Source: Glebionis coronaria
Taxonomy: Eukaryota > Streptophyta > Magnoliopsida > Asterales > Asteraceae
Assembly: GCA_025667525.1 (NCBI GenBank)
Contig: CM046877.1
Span: 262,171,706-262,235,705 of the forward strand
Length of the DNA stretch: 64,000 bases
Direction of reading: 5' to 3'
Of this stretch, positions 55,392-64,000 are shown in pieces; position 1 is the first letter of the stretch; the number at the start of each line of letters is the position of its first letter. The position numbers and the translations under genes are program-made. The notes beneath the pieces were generated by a model. The model was not told the origin of the DNA. It was given only the letters and a program-made list of their open reading frames with translations, and ran no database searches.

Positions 55392-56465
55392 AGGACCACC
55401 AGAGGAGAACACTCCAGTAGTCCTTTGGCGTTTCATCAACCTATATTCAGGGGGTGTGGAAGATGGTGTGGAAGAATGGGTGGATGTGGGTTGGTTAATG
55501 GGTGTTTGGGTTTGCGAAGGTTGTGTGTCAACGTTGGAAATAGGCACATCAACGCCAACATTTAATGTGTCAGCGTTGAAGGGATCTTGGTCAAGTTGCA
55601 TATTGTCAAGGGAAGGTAAAGGTTCAGGTATTGGGTCAAGTTGTGGTTGGGGTTCAATTTAGGGTTGGGGGTCTGGTTGGGGTTGTGCTGCTGCAATAAC
55701 AGCAAGCATAGCTTGGGTTAAGGGTAGGTCACGATGGGGTGGTGAGTTCATCTTCATAAAAATAGCTTTCTTTTGCTCAGGGATCTTATAAAAATCATTA
55801 TGATCCCTTGTGCAGTATCCTTGAACATCAAAAACCATTTGTAAAAATCGGGGATAAGCTAAAGTCATTTTGTTCCCCTTATTTTTACACATGCCCTCAA
55901 AAATCATTTTAGAATAATTAAATTTTTGCCCTGTTGCAATGCACACAATAGCACTAGCAATAGATCTATTGATCTCATTGTGTGCAGTGCATTTGGGACT
56001 CAAACATTGAAGGAGGACATGTATGAGGTACTTCCAGGCTGGGGGAAATTCTTGCTTATGATACTTGTTTAAGGTACCTTCATCAAGAAAAGGATATCCC
56101 AAAGCCCTAAGCCCTTGTTCTATTTCATTAATGGGAAGGGTGGCTATACCATCAGCATCATCAAGATGCAAGGCTTGGCGTACCAAAGCCTCAGTAACCA
56201 CCCAAGGTCTCCCAATAACAATAGAAGTCAATGTAGTCACTCTATTAACCGTTGAGGAACTAACAGTGTTCCAAATCTGTTTAATATGTGTGACTGGAAT
56301 GAGTGGTGCATGAGAAAGAGCATACCTTAAGGGGGATGCGTTCAAATACGCCACCATTTGTGTGTATTGGGGAAACAGAGTATCATCAGCTTCAAGATAC
56401 GCGATCATGTTATGTTGACTTCTGAACCCCAATTCCAAATCTGATGGTCTAAACTTTGGTGTCAT
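55392..56465 (-). pseudogene. Copia-B2 extra ORF, N-terminal part
   Basis: Starts MTPKFRPSDLELGFRSQHNM at 56465. IAYLEADDTLFPQYTQMVAYLNASPLRYAL, IKQIWNTVS, IVIGRPWVVTEALVRQALHLDDADGI, PPAWKYLIHVLLQCLSPK, AIVCIATGQKFNYSKMIFEGM and LAYPRFLQMVFD form a compact helical domain. I recognise it as a protein repeatedly found 3' of Copia pol in Asteraceae repeats, with no established role. A TAA at 55661-55659 (QP*IEPQP, likely former Gln) interrupts the frame, which then continues to the Copia-A3 insertion and resumes at 49239. Total length would be about 960 codons. Confidence 0.78.
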
Positions 56466-57719
56466 TGTTGAAAGCTGTTAAATTTAAGTGATGAAGATGA
56501 AGTTGATAAGAGAAAATTGTGTTAGACAAGAATTATAGATACCCTGTTTAAAAATAGGAGCCAAATTTATAGGAGAAGAAAATGCATGTGATAGGCCCAA
56601 AAATAGGCAAGTATTTTCAAAAAGTAATCATGAAAATATTGAAAAATTATAAGTTTATCTCATGCATTAAATGAAAAGTAACAACTCCCAAAATTACGGC
56701 CTAAAAATATGTCAAAAAGTAACAACTGGGTAGGTCCCATCGAGTGTCAACGGTCAAAAATAACCTATCAACGCCCAACGGCTATAATCTTGTCAACGTT
56801 TGCCTATAGCCATGTCAGCGTCTAAATTGGTCACAACAACGCGTGGAAAATTCTTGTCAACGTCCAAAAATAAAAATGTTTAAAAATGAAAAATGACCTT
56901 AACAAAGTAATTTATCCTAGAGAAGATAACCAAAAAGCTGATAATTATTATAGGGCGGCAAGCACTGTCTAGTTATGCACACTTGCTTAAGCAAGATAGA
57001 CATAACAGTCCTCTAGTGTCCTTTGCTAACCAAAACTCTTAACACCCAAGTTACCTTACAAAATTCCTTGTTACTCCCAGGTGAATCCCATAACAAAATT
57101 ATTCCCAAGTCTCCCAACAGACCACAACCAATTCTAGGCCAAAAATGTCTTGGCAGCATGCATAGTATATCAACTTTGCATGCTACAGTGCCTCATGATT
57201 TAGTAAAACTAACTCATACTCACCTGTGGACACAATCTAGAATTGTGATAAGAGTATCATATGGATACCCAAACATCCTAAAGGTTCCTAAAACCTCCCC
57301 TTAAACTATGATACATAAGTTTGCTAAAATCATGCATGAACATAAAAATTTATGTCAAGATAGGAATTAAAAATTCCAACCATCATCCATAAATAAAAAC
57401 TTGTCCAAATGCTTCTCCATTGATCCATAAGCAACTCTGTATCCAATGGTATACTGCTAACACCATCTGCTCATTTAGATTGAAAACCACAAAACTAACA
57501 TTGTTGCTGACAATGCCCCGATAACACATGACAGCGTTGAGGGAAGCTTTGTCAGCGTTAGACAATTATATTGCTGACAACGTTACAAAAACACTTGTCA
57601 GCGTTCAAGCAACCTTTGTCAGTGTTAGAAAAATATAGTGGAAAATCTAAATCATCAATAAGACCAATAACAATGCATCATCCTGTACATACTTTTACAA
57701 AAAGACTCCAAAACACATA
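56466..57719 (-). other. Copia-B2 spacer between pol and the extra ORF
   Basis: Noncoding. Parts are collinear with 34760-35560 of Copia-B1. Contains two clusters of the GYTGACA motif in element sense (about 56745-56870 and 57510-57625), outside any ORF. No promoter for the extra ORF was identified. Confidence 0.6.
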
Positions 57720-57986
57720 TTAAGTGAGATTGACCATTCCAATACTTGTTACCAAGTATTGAAACCTCCCAGCATCAAAAGGTTTAGTTAATAAATCTGA
57801 CACATTTTCCTCAGTGTCAACCCTATCTGGCTGTATTAAACCTTTTTCAAAACAATCTCGTATAAAATGGTGTCTAATTTCTATGTGTTTAGTTTGAGAA
57901 TGATGTACAGGGTTCTTAATGATGCATAAAGTGCTGTTATTGTCAACAAATATCTTGGTATGCATGAAATTATACCCATAGTCCAA
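57720..57986 (-). CDS. Copia-B2 RNase H C-terminus, end of pol
   Basis: DYGYNFMHTKIFVDNNSTLCIIKNPVHHSQTKHIEIRHHFIRDC and VSDLLTKPFDAGRFQYL, the conserved end of Copia RNase H. It is in the same frame as the main pol ORF and separated from it by a single TAG (CGQVL*IQNQ) where relatives have Trp. Confidence 0.88.
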   Translation of the reverse strand: MDYGYNFMHTKIFVDNNSTLCIIKNPVHHSQTKHIEIRHHFIRDCFEKGLIQPDRVDTEENVSDLLTKPFDAGRFQYLVTSIGMVNLT

Positions 57987-58001
57987 CAGCTGGTTCTGAA
58001 T

Positions 58002-60716
58002 CTACAAAACTTGTCCACAACAAGCAGCTGCAGCAACATACTCTGCTTCAGTTGTAGAATTAGCCACCACTGTTTGTTTCTTGCATTGCCAAGATATCAA
58101 CCTGCTCCCAAGAAACTGACATCCACCAGTTGTGGATTTCCTATCAAATTTATCACCTCCATAATCACTATCTGAATATGCAATCAGCTCCAAGGGTGAA
58201 TCCTTTGGGTACCACAAACCAAGACCAGGATAGCATCTTAGGTACCTAAAGATCCTCTTCACAGCATAAAGGTGACACTCTTTGGGAGTCACTTGATGGC
58301 GTGCACAAGCACACACAGCAAACATGATGTCAGGTCTTGAGGCAGTAAGATACATCAAGGATCCAATCATGGATCTATAGTGCCTGACATCAACATCTTT
58401 CCCATCTCCAATCTTTCCCCAAGGGTGTTCTCTATCCATAGGAGTAGTAGCCCTCTTTTCATGTGGAGAAAAGCCAAACTTCTTCAAGATCTCAGCAACA
58501 TATTTTTCCTGGGAGATGAAGATACCATCTTCTTTCTGCTGAACTTGTAAACTAAGAAAGAAGTTCATCTCCCCCATAGCGCTCATCTTGAATTTGTCTG
58601 TCATAAGCTTGGAGAAATCCTCACTCATCTTTGGATCAGTAGACCCAAAAATGATATCATCAACATAGACCTGGACAAGCAACACATCCTTGCCTTTCTT
58701 CTTTGTAAATAATGTCTGATCTATGGTGCCCCTCTTGAATCCATTGTCCACTAAATAAGTAGACAAAGTACCATACCATGCTCTTGGGGCTTGATGAAGG
58801 CCATACATAGCCTTTTTGACTCTATACACTTTATCTGGATTCTCTGGATCCTCAAAACCAGGAGGCTGCATCACATATACTTCCTCAACAACAGTTCCAT
58901 AGAGGAAGGCACTCTTGACATCCATTTGATAGACTGTGAAGCCCATGCAGGATGCATAGGCTAGAAAAATCCTAATAGCTTCAATTCCTACAACTGGTGC
59001 AAAGACTTCCTCATAGTCTATCCCATCCTCTTGTGTATATCCATGAGCCACTAACCTTGCCTTGTTTTTGACCACAATGCCTCTTTCATCTCTTTTGTTC
59101 CTTAGAACCCATCTTGTCCCTATAGGTCTGACATATCTGGGACAATCAACCAGCTCCCAAACATCCTGAATTGCAAATTGGTGAAGCTCATCCTGCATTG
59201 CTTTCACCCAACTTGGTTCTTTGAGAGCATCAAATATTTTCTTGGGTTCCTGTTGTGACAGAAAACAGGCAAACAAACATGCTTGCAGAAGAGGGGTATC
59301 AACCTTCTTGTGTATATTGGCAATAAACCCACCAAGACCTTGATGAGATCTTCTAGTCTGAACTGGAGTATTAACATTACCAATGATTTGAGAAGGAGGA
59401 TGATTCTTCATAACTGAAGTAACAACTCCTCCCTCAAAAAGTCTGGTGTCCTCAACCTCATGCTCCATGTTGCCAATATCTTCTTCATCAGACTCTCTTT
59501 CATCAACATGAGGATGAACCTCTTCATATATATTGGAAGGTTCACCTTGTTCAAAAATGGAAGAGAAAAGATGTGCAGAATTGTTGTCAACGCCTGAACC
59601 TTGTTTGTCAGCGCTTGGGCTGACAACGCTTGAACTGTTGTTGTCAACGTATGAACCATCAACGTATGAATTGGTCTTGTCAGCGCTAGATTTGCCTTTG
59701 TCAACGCCTGAAGGACCATGCATGTTTGTATCTGGTGGTACTTGGAAACCACCATTATCTTTTCCAGCAGCAGCAGCAAAAGCATCTGTCCAAATGGGAA
59801 TGGTAACATATTTTTGGATAGGAGATGTCTTTTCTGCTTGTGATCCAACCTTTTCATGAACCTGAGTACCTGAAACATCAACAACTTGTTCCTCCATAAC
59901 ATTTGAAGTTACCTTCACAATGTCTGGATTAGTGACAGGCATATAATTTAAAGTTCTAGATAAAGGTTCCAAGTCAAACAACCAATTAGGACCACTTTCA
60001 GGATCACTAGGTTTATTCTCTAAAAACCTAACATGTACTCTTTCAAGTATACGTTTTTCCTCTTTAAGATAAACCCTATATCCCTTGCTCTGCACTGAAT
60101 ACCCCATGAAGTAACCCTCATCACCTTTTGCACTAACTTTCCCTAAGGCATCACTAGTATCTAAAACTACTACATGACAACCAAAAGGTCTGAGAAAACC
60201 AATATTAGGTTTTCTTCCCCAAAGTAACTCATAAGGTGTTTTGTTCTGAATTTTGTTAACTAATGCTCTATTTTGAACATAACAAGCTGTATTAACAGCC
60301 TCAACCCAAAAGGCTATAGGAAAATGAGCATCAGCCAACATTGTTCTAGCTACTTCAATTAGGGTTCTATTTTTCCTCTCAGCAACCCTATTTTGCTGTG
60401 GGGTTCTAGCAATACTAAGTTGCCTAGTAATTCCTTTCCTGGCACATAAATCATCTAGCTTCTTATTCCTAAATTCACCACCATTATCACTCCTAAGCAT
60501 TTTAACTTCATTGCCAGACCTCTTCTCAATCTGAGTGATAAAATCAATTAGAATATCAGCTGTGTCACTCTTCATAGCTAGAAAGAATGTCCAAGTAAAC
60601 CTAGAAAAGTCATCTGTGATGACAAAGCAATATGACTTACCATTCAAACTTTCTATATTGGTTGGACCAAAGAGGTCCATGTGTAGCATATGAAGAGGTC
60701 TAGAACTAGTGTGCAC
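58002..60716 (-). CDS. Copia-B2 integrase, reverse transcriptase and RNase H
   Basis: 904 open codons. Integrase core with D14 (HMDLFGP), D77 (RSDNGGEF) and E113 (VAERKNRT), followed by TPYELLWGRKPNIGFLRPFG. A variable linker (about residues 270-470) is rich in VDK/ADK words encoded by the GYTGAC motif. The RT starts near SWVKAMQDELHQF with [24 protein letters not shown] and the catalytic YVDD at about residues 684-687 (58667-58656). RNase H has SDSDYGGDKFDRKSTTGG and NSTTEAEYVAAA. Upstream it continues in frame through a TAG at about 60745 (GK*NKV). Order and motifs are diagnostic for Copia. Confidence 0.95.
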   Translation of the reverse strand: MHTSSRPLHMLHMDLFGPTNIESLNGKSYCFVITDDFSRFTWTFFLAMKSDTADILIDFITQIEKRSGNEVKMLRSDNGGEFRNKKLDDLCARKGITRQLSIARTPQQNRVAERKNRTLIEVARTMLADAHFPIAFWVEAVNTACYVQNRALVNKIQNKTPYELLWGRKPNIGFLRPFGCHVVVLDTSDALGKVSAKGDEGYFMGYSVQSKGYRVYLKEEKRILERVHVRFLENKPSDPESGPNWLFDLEPLSRTLNYMPVTNPDIVKVTSNVMEEQVVDVSGTQVHEKVGSQAEKTSPIQKYVTIPIWTDAFAAAAGKDNGGFQVPPDTNMHGPSGVDKGKSSADKTNSYVDGSYVDNNSSSVVSPSADKQGSGVDNNSAHLFSSIFEQGEPSNIYEEVHPHVDERESDEEDIGNMEHEVEDTRLFEGGVVTSVMKNHPPSQIIGNVNTPVQTRRSHQGLGGFIANIHKKVDTPLLQACLFACFLSQQEPKKIFDALKEPSWVKAMQDELHQFAIQDVWELVDCPRYVRPIGTRWVLRNKRDERGIVVKNKARLVAHGYTQEDGIDYEEVFAPVVGIEAIRIFLAYASCMGFTVYQMDVKSAFLYGTVVEEVYVMQPPGFEDPENPDKVYRVKKAMYGLHQAPRAWYGTLSTYLVDNGFKRGTIDQTLFTKKKGKDVLLVQVYVDDIIFGSTDPKMSEDFSKLMTDKFKMSAMGEMNFFLSLQVQQKEDGIFISQEKYVAEILKKFGFSPHEKRATTPMDREHPWGKIGDGKDVDVRHYRSMIGSLMYLTASRPDIMFAVCACARHQVTPKECHLYAVKRIFRYLRCYPGLGLWYPKDSPLELIAYSDSDYGGDKFDRKSTTGGCQFLGSRLISWQCKKQTVVANSTTEAEYVAAAACCGQVL

Positions 60717-60743
60717 CTGTTTGGACTTGAATGAGACCTTGTT

Positions 60744-61358
60744 CTACTTGCCTTTAAGACATGCAACACAAGAGTGGTCATTGTGGAAGGCCTTCTCAGG
60801 CAAACCATCAACTAAACCAAGTCTCACAAGCCTATTTATATTTTTAAAATTTATGTGCCCTAGTCTCCTGTGCCACAAATTACTCTCATCTACTGAGGCT
60901 TTAGCATAAAAACAAGACATATTATTATTCATTTTAATCCCATTAAAATTCACATTATATATGTCCTTATGCCTAGGTGTTCTATACTCAATATATTTCT
61001 CATCAGGGATCTTAAAATCCTTGCTTAACACCAAACACTCAGTATCAGTAAACAGAACTTTATTTTGGTTATCACAAACTTGTGATACACTAAAAAGGTT
61101 GTAATCAAGTTCTTTTACCAGAAATACGTTCTCAAAACGCAAATTCTTGGTGAGAAGGGTTCCTTTGCCTGTGATAGTACCATATCTGCCTCCAATGTAA
61201 ACCTTATCACCATCTTTAATGGGAGTGAAGTTCGTCAAATAGTCTTCCTTCCCTGTCATGTGCCTTGAGCATCCACTATCCCAATATCCATAATCATTGA
61301 CCTGTATTTGAATGCCCTGCACATAAAGAAAACAAATTAGTTTTCTTTGGGAACCCAA
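60744..61358 (-). CDS. Copia-B2 protease end and GAG-pre-integrase
   Basis: YWDSGCSRHMTGKEDYL is the protease/active-site region, followed by GKGTLLTKNLRFENVFLVKELDYNLFSVSQVCDN and the integrase zinc-binding LWHRRLGHINFKNINRL ... CVACLKGK. It begins in a different frame from gag. Just upstream is an acceptor-like TTCTTTATGTGCAG, also present in Copia-B1. Confidence 0.9.
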   Translation of the reverse strand: MGSQRKLICFLYVQGIQIQVNDYGYWDSGCSRHMTGKEDYLTNFTPIKDGDKVYIGGRYGTITGKGTLLTKNLRFENVFLVKELDYNLFSVSQVCDNQNKVLFTDTECLVLSKDFKIPDEKYIEYRTPRHKDIYNVNFNGIKMNNNMSCFYAKASVDESNLWHRRLGHINFKNINRLVRLGLVDGLPEKAFHNDHSCVACLKGK

Positions 61359-62653
61359 GTCTTAAAAGACTTGGATTCATCTGGTTGTTCAATAAGAATA
61401 TACTTAGTTCTCACAACAACCCCATTCTCATCCTTCTTAGGATAAAATACCCAGTTAACCCCAATAGGTTTTGTAATGACCTTTGAAATGTAATTAAATC
61501 TGTTGCAGGTCATTGAAATCCCATTATCGTTAGGGTTTTGATCTTTCTTGGGTCTCCATGTTAAGCTTGAAGAAGCTTTAGACCTCTTACCCTGTGGTTG
61601 CAAATATTTAGGTCTGGTCACGTTTCTGTCAGCGTTGAAATTGGTCTTGTCAACGCTGAAATTACCCTTGTCAGCGTTGAACCTAGGGTTTGCTACAGAA
61701 ACCCATTGCCTATTAGACCAGGTGTTTGTCTTTTGAAATGGTCTTTTTCCATGAGTGTTAGACCCTCTAGTAAAGAATGGGGCAGGTCTAATCACTTGTG
61801 GACTTTGCTGCACACAAGGTTTGGGTCTGACAACGTTGACTTTGTTCCTGTCAGCGCTGAAATTGTTCCTGTCAGCGATGGCTTTGGGAGCGTTGACACA
61901 CTTGTATGCCAAGTGTGAAAAGCTACCACAAGTGTAACAAGCTTTTCTAGACACAACCTTAGGTCTAGAAGAGAAGAAGCCTGTTCCATTATTGCTAACT
62001 TGGCTCTTGGGTGACCTAGTATTCCTATACATCTCTGCATATTTAATGCTAGGTTTTCTGTCAGTGTTTGAGCCTAGGTCAACAGCTTTACCAGTGACTC
62101 GGTTTGTAACCTTAATGAGAGTTGACTCATTGGGACTTTCACATAGCAAGCCACCCTTAACAAACAAAGTAGGGTTAGCTTTCTTCCATTCATTCAGGTC
62201 AGTCAACTTTTGTTGGTACTCTTCAACTGGAGTGACAACTCTTGGTGGAGGAATGAATTCCTCCTCTTGGAATTCTGGCAAACCAGTCCAAGATAGGTCC
62301 TTTTGTTGGACACCATAGAAGTCACCAGCTGGTGGTGGAACCACAGAGTCGTCTTTCATCCCAATCCCAGTCATGTCCTTAGGATCCCTTTGTTTACCCA
62401 CACAGTCTCCTAGGGTTTGAGTGGCTCTATCAAATCTTTGAATTTTAAGGCCAACATTGTCTTTATTCTTAATGGCCTCATCTAGTTTAGCATGCAACTC
62501 ACCATTAACCCTTTCCATGATGTTTCTAATATCCATACTAGCCTCTAACTCATGTTTTAAGATATTTATTTTATCTTTTAAGTCAAATTCCATTTTCTTG
62601 TATTCAGAAAAGGTTTTCTCAGTTTGAGTGAGGGCTACTTGGTAATTAGACAA
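61337..62653 (-). CDS. Copia-B2 gag, coiled coil, zinc knuckle 2 and basic tail
   Basis: 438 open codons. An N-terminal coiled coil (EKTFSEYKKMEFDLKDKINILKHELEASM), DMTGIGMKDDSVVPPPAGDFYG, KKANPTLFVKGG, then a zinc knuckle CYTCGSFSHLAYKC and an Asn/Arg-rich tail with ADRNNFSADRN-type repeats encoded by GCTGACAGG. Ends FKTWVPKEN and stop. It is in frame with the preceding gag pieces. Confidence 0.88.
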   Translation of the reverse strand: MSNYQVALTQTEKTFSEYKKMEFDLKDKINILKHELEASMDIRNIMERVNGELHAKLDEAIKNKDNVGLKIQRFDRATQTLGDCVGKQRDPKDMTGIGMKDDSVVPPPAGDFYGVQQKDLSWTGLPEFQEEEFIPPPRVVTPVEEYQQKLTDLNEWKKANPTLFVKGGLLCESPNESTLIKVTNRVTGKAVDLGSNTDRKPSIKYAEMYRNTRSPKSQVSNNGTGFFSSRPKVVSRKACYTCGSFSHLAYKCVNAPKAIADRNNFSADRNKVNVVRPKPCVQQSPQVIRPAPFFTRGSNTHGKRPFQKTNTWSNRQWVSVANPRFNADKGNFSVDKTNFNADRNVTRPKYLQPQGKRSKASSSLTWRPKKDQNPNDNGISMTCNRFNYISKVITKPIGVNWVFYPKKDENGVVVRTKYILIEQPDESKSFKTWVPKEN

Positions 62654-62656
62654 TTT

Positions 62657-63076
62657 TCACTTTTCAATACTCACATCACTCATTAATCTTAACACCTCTT
62701 TGTTAAGTTTCTCAGTGTTTAACCTACAACCTTTACTACAAAAAGCATCATTATATACCTCATTATCAGATGAAGAGGAGGAGTGTGCCATGAGAGCATA
62801 TTCAACATGCTCTTCTTCTTCAACCTCAGCAATCAAAGCTTTATCCTCTTCAACATTCTTAGCCAGATAGCTCCAATCCCATCCCATACCATCAATTCCT
62901 TGAACTGCAACCATGGCTTTGGAATCCTGAGCTTTAACAACCTGACTTAAGGGTTTACCAGCATCAGATCTTCTAGGAGATCTGCATTCCCTCATGAAGT
63001 GACCAATACAATGACAGTTGTAGCATTCAACTTTGGATTTGTCACATCCAGCTGTGTTTTTAGCATTGAAGGTCAT
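62657..63076 (-). CDS. Copia-B2 gag, zinc knuckle 1 segment
   Basis: CYNCHCIGHFMREC (residues 18-31, CX2CX4HX4C) followed by an acidic region and LNTEKLNKEVLRLMSD. Flanked by in-frame TGA codons at 63094-63092 (former Arg or Trp) and just after SIEK near 62655; the gag frame is otherwise continuous. Confidence 0.85.
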   Translation of the reverse strand: MTFNAKNTAGCDKSKVECYNCHCIGHFMRECRSPRRSDAGKPLSQVVKAQDSKAMVAVQGIDGMGWDWSYLAKNVEEDKALIAEVEEEEHVEYALMAHSSSSSDNEVYNDAFCSKGCRLNTEKLNKEVLRLMSDVSIEK

Positions 63077-63091
63077 CTTCTTCTTAAACCT

Positions 63092-64000
63092 TCAGTTCCA
63101 CCTATTTACTCTTATACTAGCAAGAGCCATGTTCCACTTAATGTTCATCTCTTCCAAGTGCTCATCACTTATCTGCTCAAGGTCCTCATATGTAATCACT
63201 GAACCATTGGGCAAAGAAGCAATATAAGCACATACAGTATCCAAATCTAAACCAGCAGGTTTAACTCTTGGGGAGTCACTCTTGAATGTGTCAGCGTCTG
63301 AATAGGAGACGTTGACAAGACTTGTTCCAGCGCTGACATATGATGATCCAGTAACTGGATGCATGTAAGAGTCCTTCTGATTGAATTGACCTTCACTATG
63401 AGAGAAGAAGGCCATGTTACTGGTGGTAGACTTGCTTCCATGCTCTAAAAGAGTTTCATCTTCCAGCAGCCTTATTTTGTTGTAGATGTCATCAAACGAG
63501 GAACTCTTATAAGTATTGTTGGCAAGAATAGATCTTTCCTCAATCTTCCATGCCTCACCAAGACTTTTAAGAAAGGTAGCATTAATGTCGACATCACCAA
63601 GTTGTGTCCCCATGAAGGATAACTTGCTTGTAATGTCAAGCAATCTGCTTCTCACACTACTCAGTTTCTCATTGGGTTGAGTTTTAAAGACATCATAATC
63701 ATGCATGAGTTGCTTTTTCTTCTCTTCCTTAGTGTCTGCATTGCCACCATATGCAACTTCAAGAGCTTCCCAAAGGTTTTTAACAGATTCATAGCCTCTA
63801 TATTTATGCTGGTTCTCTTGTCCCAAAGAGACTTTCAGAATATTTAGGGCTTTCATGTCGACCCTTTTCTTTGCTATGTCTTCAGCAGCCACAACTCTAC
63901 CATCTCCAAGTTTTTCTTTCTTATCTTCTTAAGAACATCCAGCAACAGCTGATCTTTGAGCAATAACATTAGCAATCTTTTGGGCTTTATCGAATGTGTT
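63092..64000 (-). pseudogene. Copia-B2 gag, capsid part, running off the window
   Basis: ALNILKVSLGQENQHKYRGYESVKNLWEALEVAYGG, KKQLMHDYDVFKTQPNEKLSSVRSRLLDITSKL, ATFLKSLGEAWKIEERSILANN and DDIYNKIRLLEDETLLEHG are the UBN2-type capsid domain of plant Copia gag. Upstream, in frame, is TFDKAQKIANVIAQRSAVAGCS then TAA and EDKKEKLGDGRVVAAEDIAKKR up to the window edge. The first Met is therefore uncertain and the N-terminus is outside. Confidence 0.85.

Larger units (their letters stand above)
41027..64000 (-). mobile_element. Copia-A2, 3' part of a Copia element running off the window
   Basis: A 3' LTR (41027-41322), polypurine tract, long 3' noncoding region and an extra ORF (43579-46789). At 46790 a Copia-B element interrupts it. 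Pol, gag and 5' LTR should lie to the right of 64000. The left target flank is GATCC (41022-41026), and its partner is out of view. Confidence 0.85.
46790..64000 (-). mobile_element. Copia-B2, near-complete Copia element running off the window
   Basis: 3' LTR 46790-47306, polypurine tract, extra ORF (56465-55392 plus 49239-47415), spacer, pol (61358-57720) and gag (61337 to the window edge). Copia-A3 is inserted in the extra ORF. Gag is in a single frame with three stops and pol in another with two. The 5' LTR is beyond 64000. It belongs to the same family as Copia-B1, with diverged LTRs. Confidence 0.92.

Noticed and set aside
47415..56465. Copia-B extra ORF as an envelope gene
   Set aside because: No signal peptide, no convincing transmembrane segment and no fusion-type motif could be seen. 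Position alone is not enough.

Overview
The window looks like gene-poor, repeat-packed nuclear DNA of a flowering plant. Everything I could classify is a retroelement, and no host gene was recognised. The long Copia gag polyproteins with coiled coils, the extra ORFs downstream of pol, and the LINE ORF1 style resemble families I know best from Asteraceae. That assignment is from memory and is an inference.

The layout is a stack of nested insertions, most of it fixed by exact 5-bp target-site duplications (TSDs). (1) 1-320 is a Copia-A LTR at the window edge. (2) 481-11001 is a TRIM-size element (about 490 bp of its own) split by a Gypsy chromovirus at 691-10715 (minus strand, TSD tatgg). (3) About 11890-41026 is a decayed LINE on the plus strand, split by Copia-A1 at 12701-40074 (minus, TSD ttctt) and cut off at 41027 by Copia-A2 (minus), which runs off the right edge. 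(4) Copia-A1 carries an Athila/Tat-type gag-protease element at 18608-27849 (minus, TSD catgg) and a deleted Copia-B copy at 32444-36785 (plus, TSD tcaat). (5) Copia-A2 carries a second Copia-B from 46790 to beyond 64000 (minus). Its extra ORF is split by Copia-A3 at 49245-55391 (minus, TSD aggac). The host reading frame rejoins cleanly across the Copia-A1, Athila-type and Copia-A3 insertions.

Most coding regions are decayed in a simple way. The Gypsy pol is one frame from 5991 to 3314 broken only by eight stops, seven of them at codons that look like former glutamines. Copia-B pol has two in-frame stops. Non-autonomous forms are common: the Athila-type element ends after protease, Copia-A3 has gag but no pol and no 5' LTR, and the plus-strand Copia-B lost all of pol.

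The most unusual signals are structural. Copia-A LTRs keep a 9-bp inverted repeat beside the TATA box while its sequence changes between copies. Copia-B keeps a different inverted repeat around its TATA box, also with a paired change. The Copia-A 3' noncoding region holds a chain of hairpins whose arms co-vary between copies. Copia-B elements are studded throughout, in LTR, coding and spacer alike, with a GCGYTGACA motif. The Gypsy gag appears to contain three short phase-compatible GT-AG introns. All of this was read by eye, without alignment or folding software.
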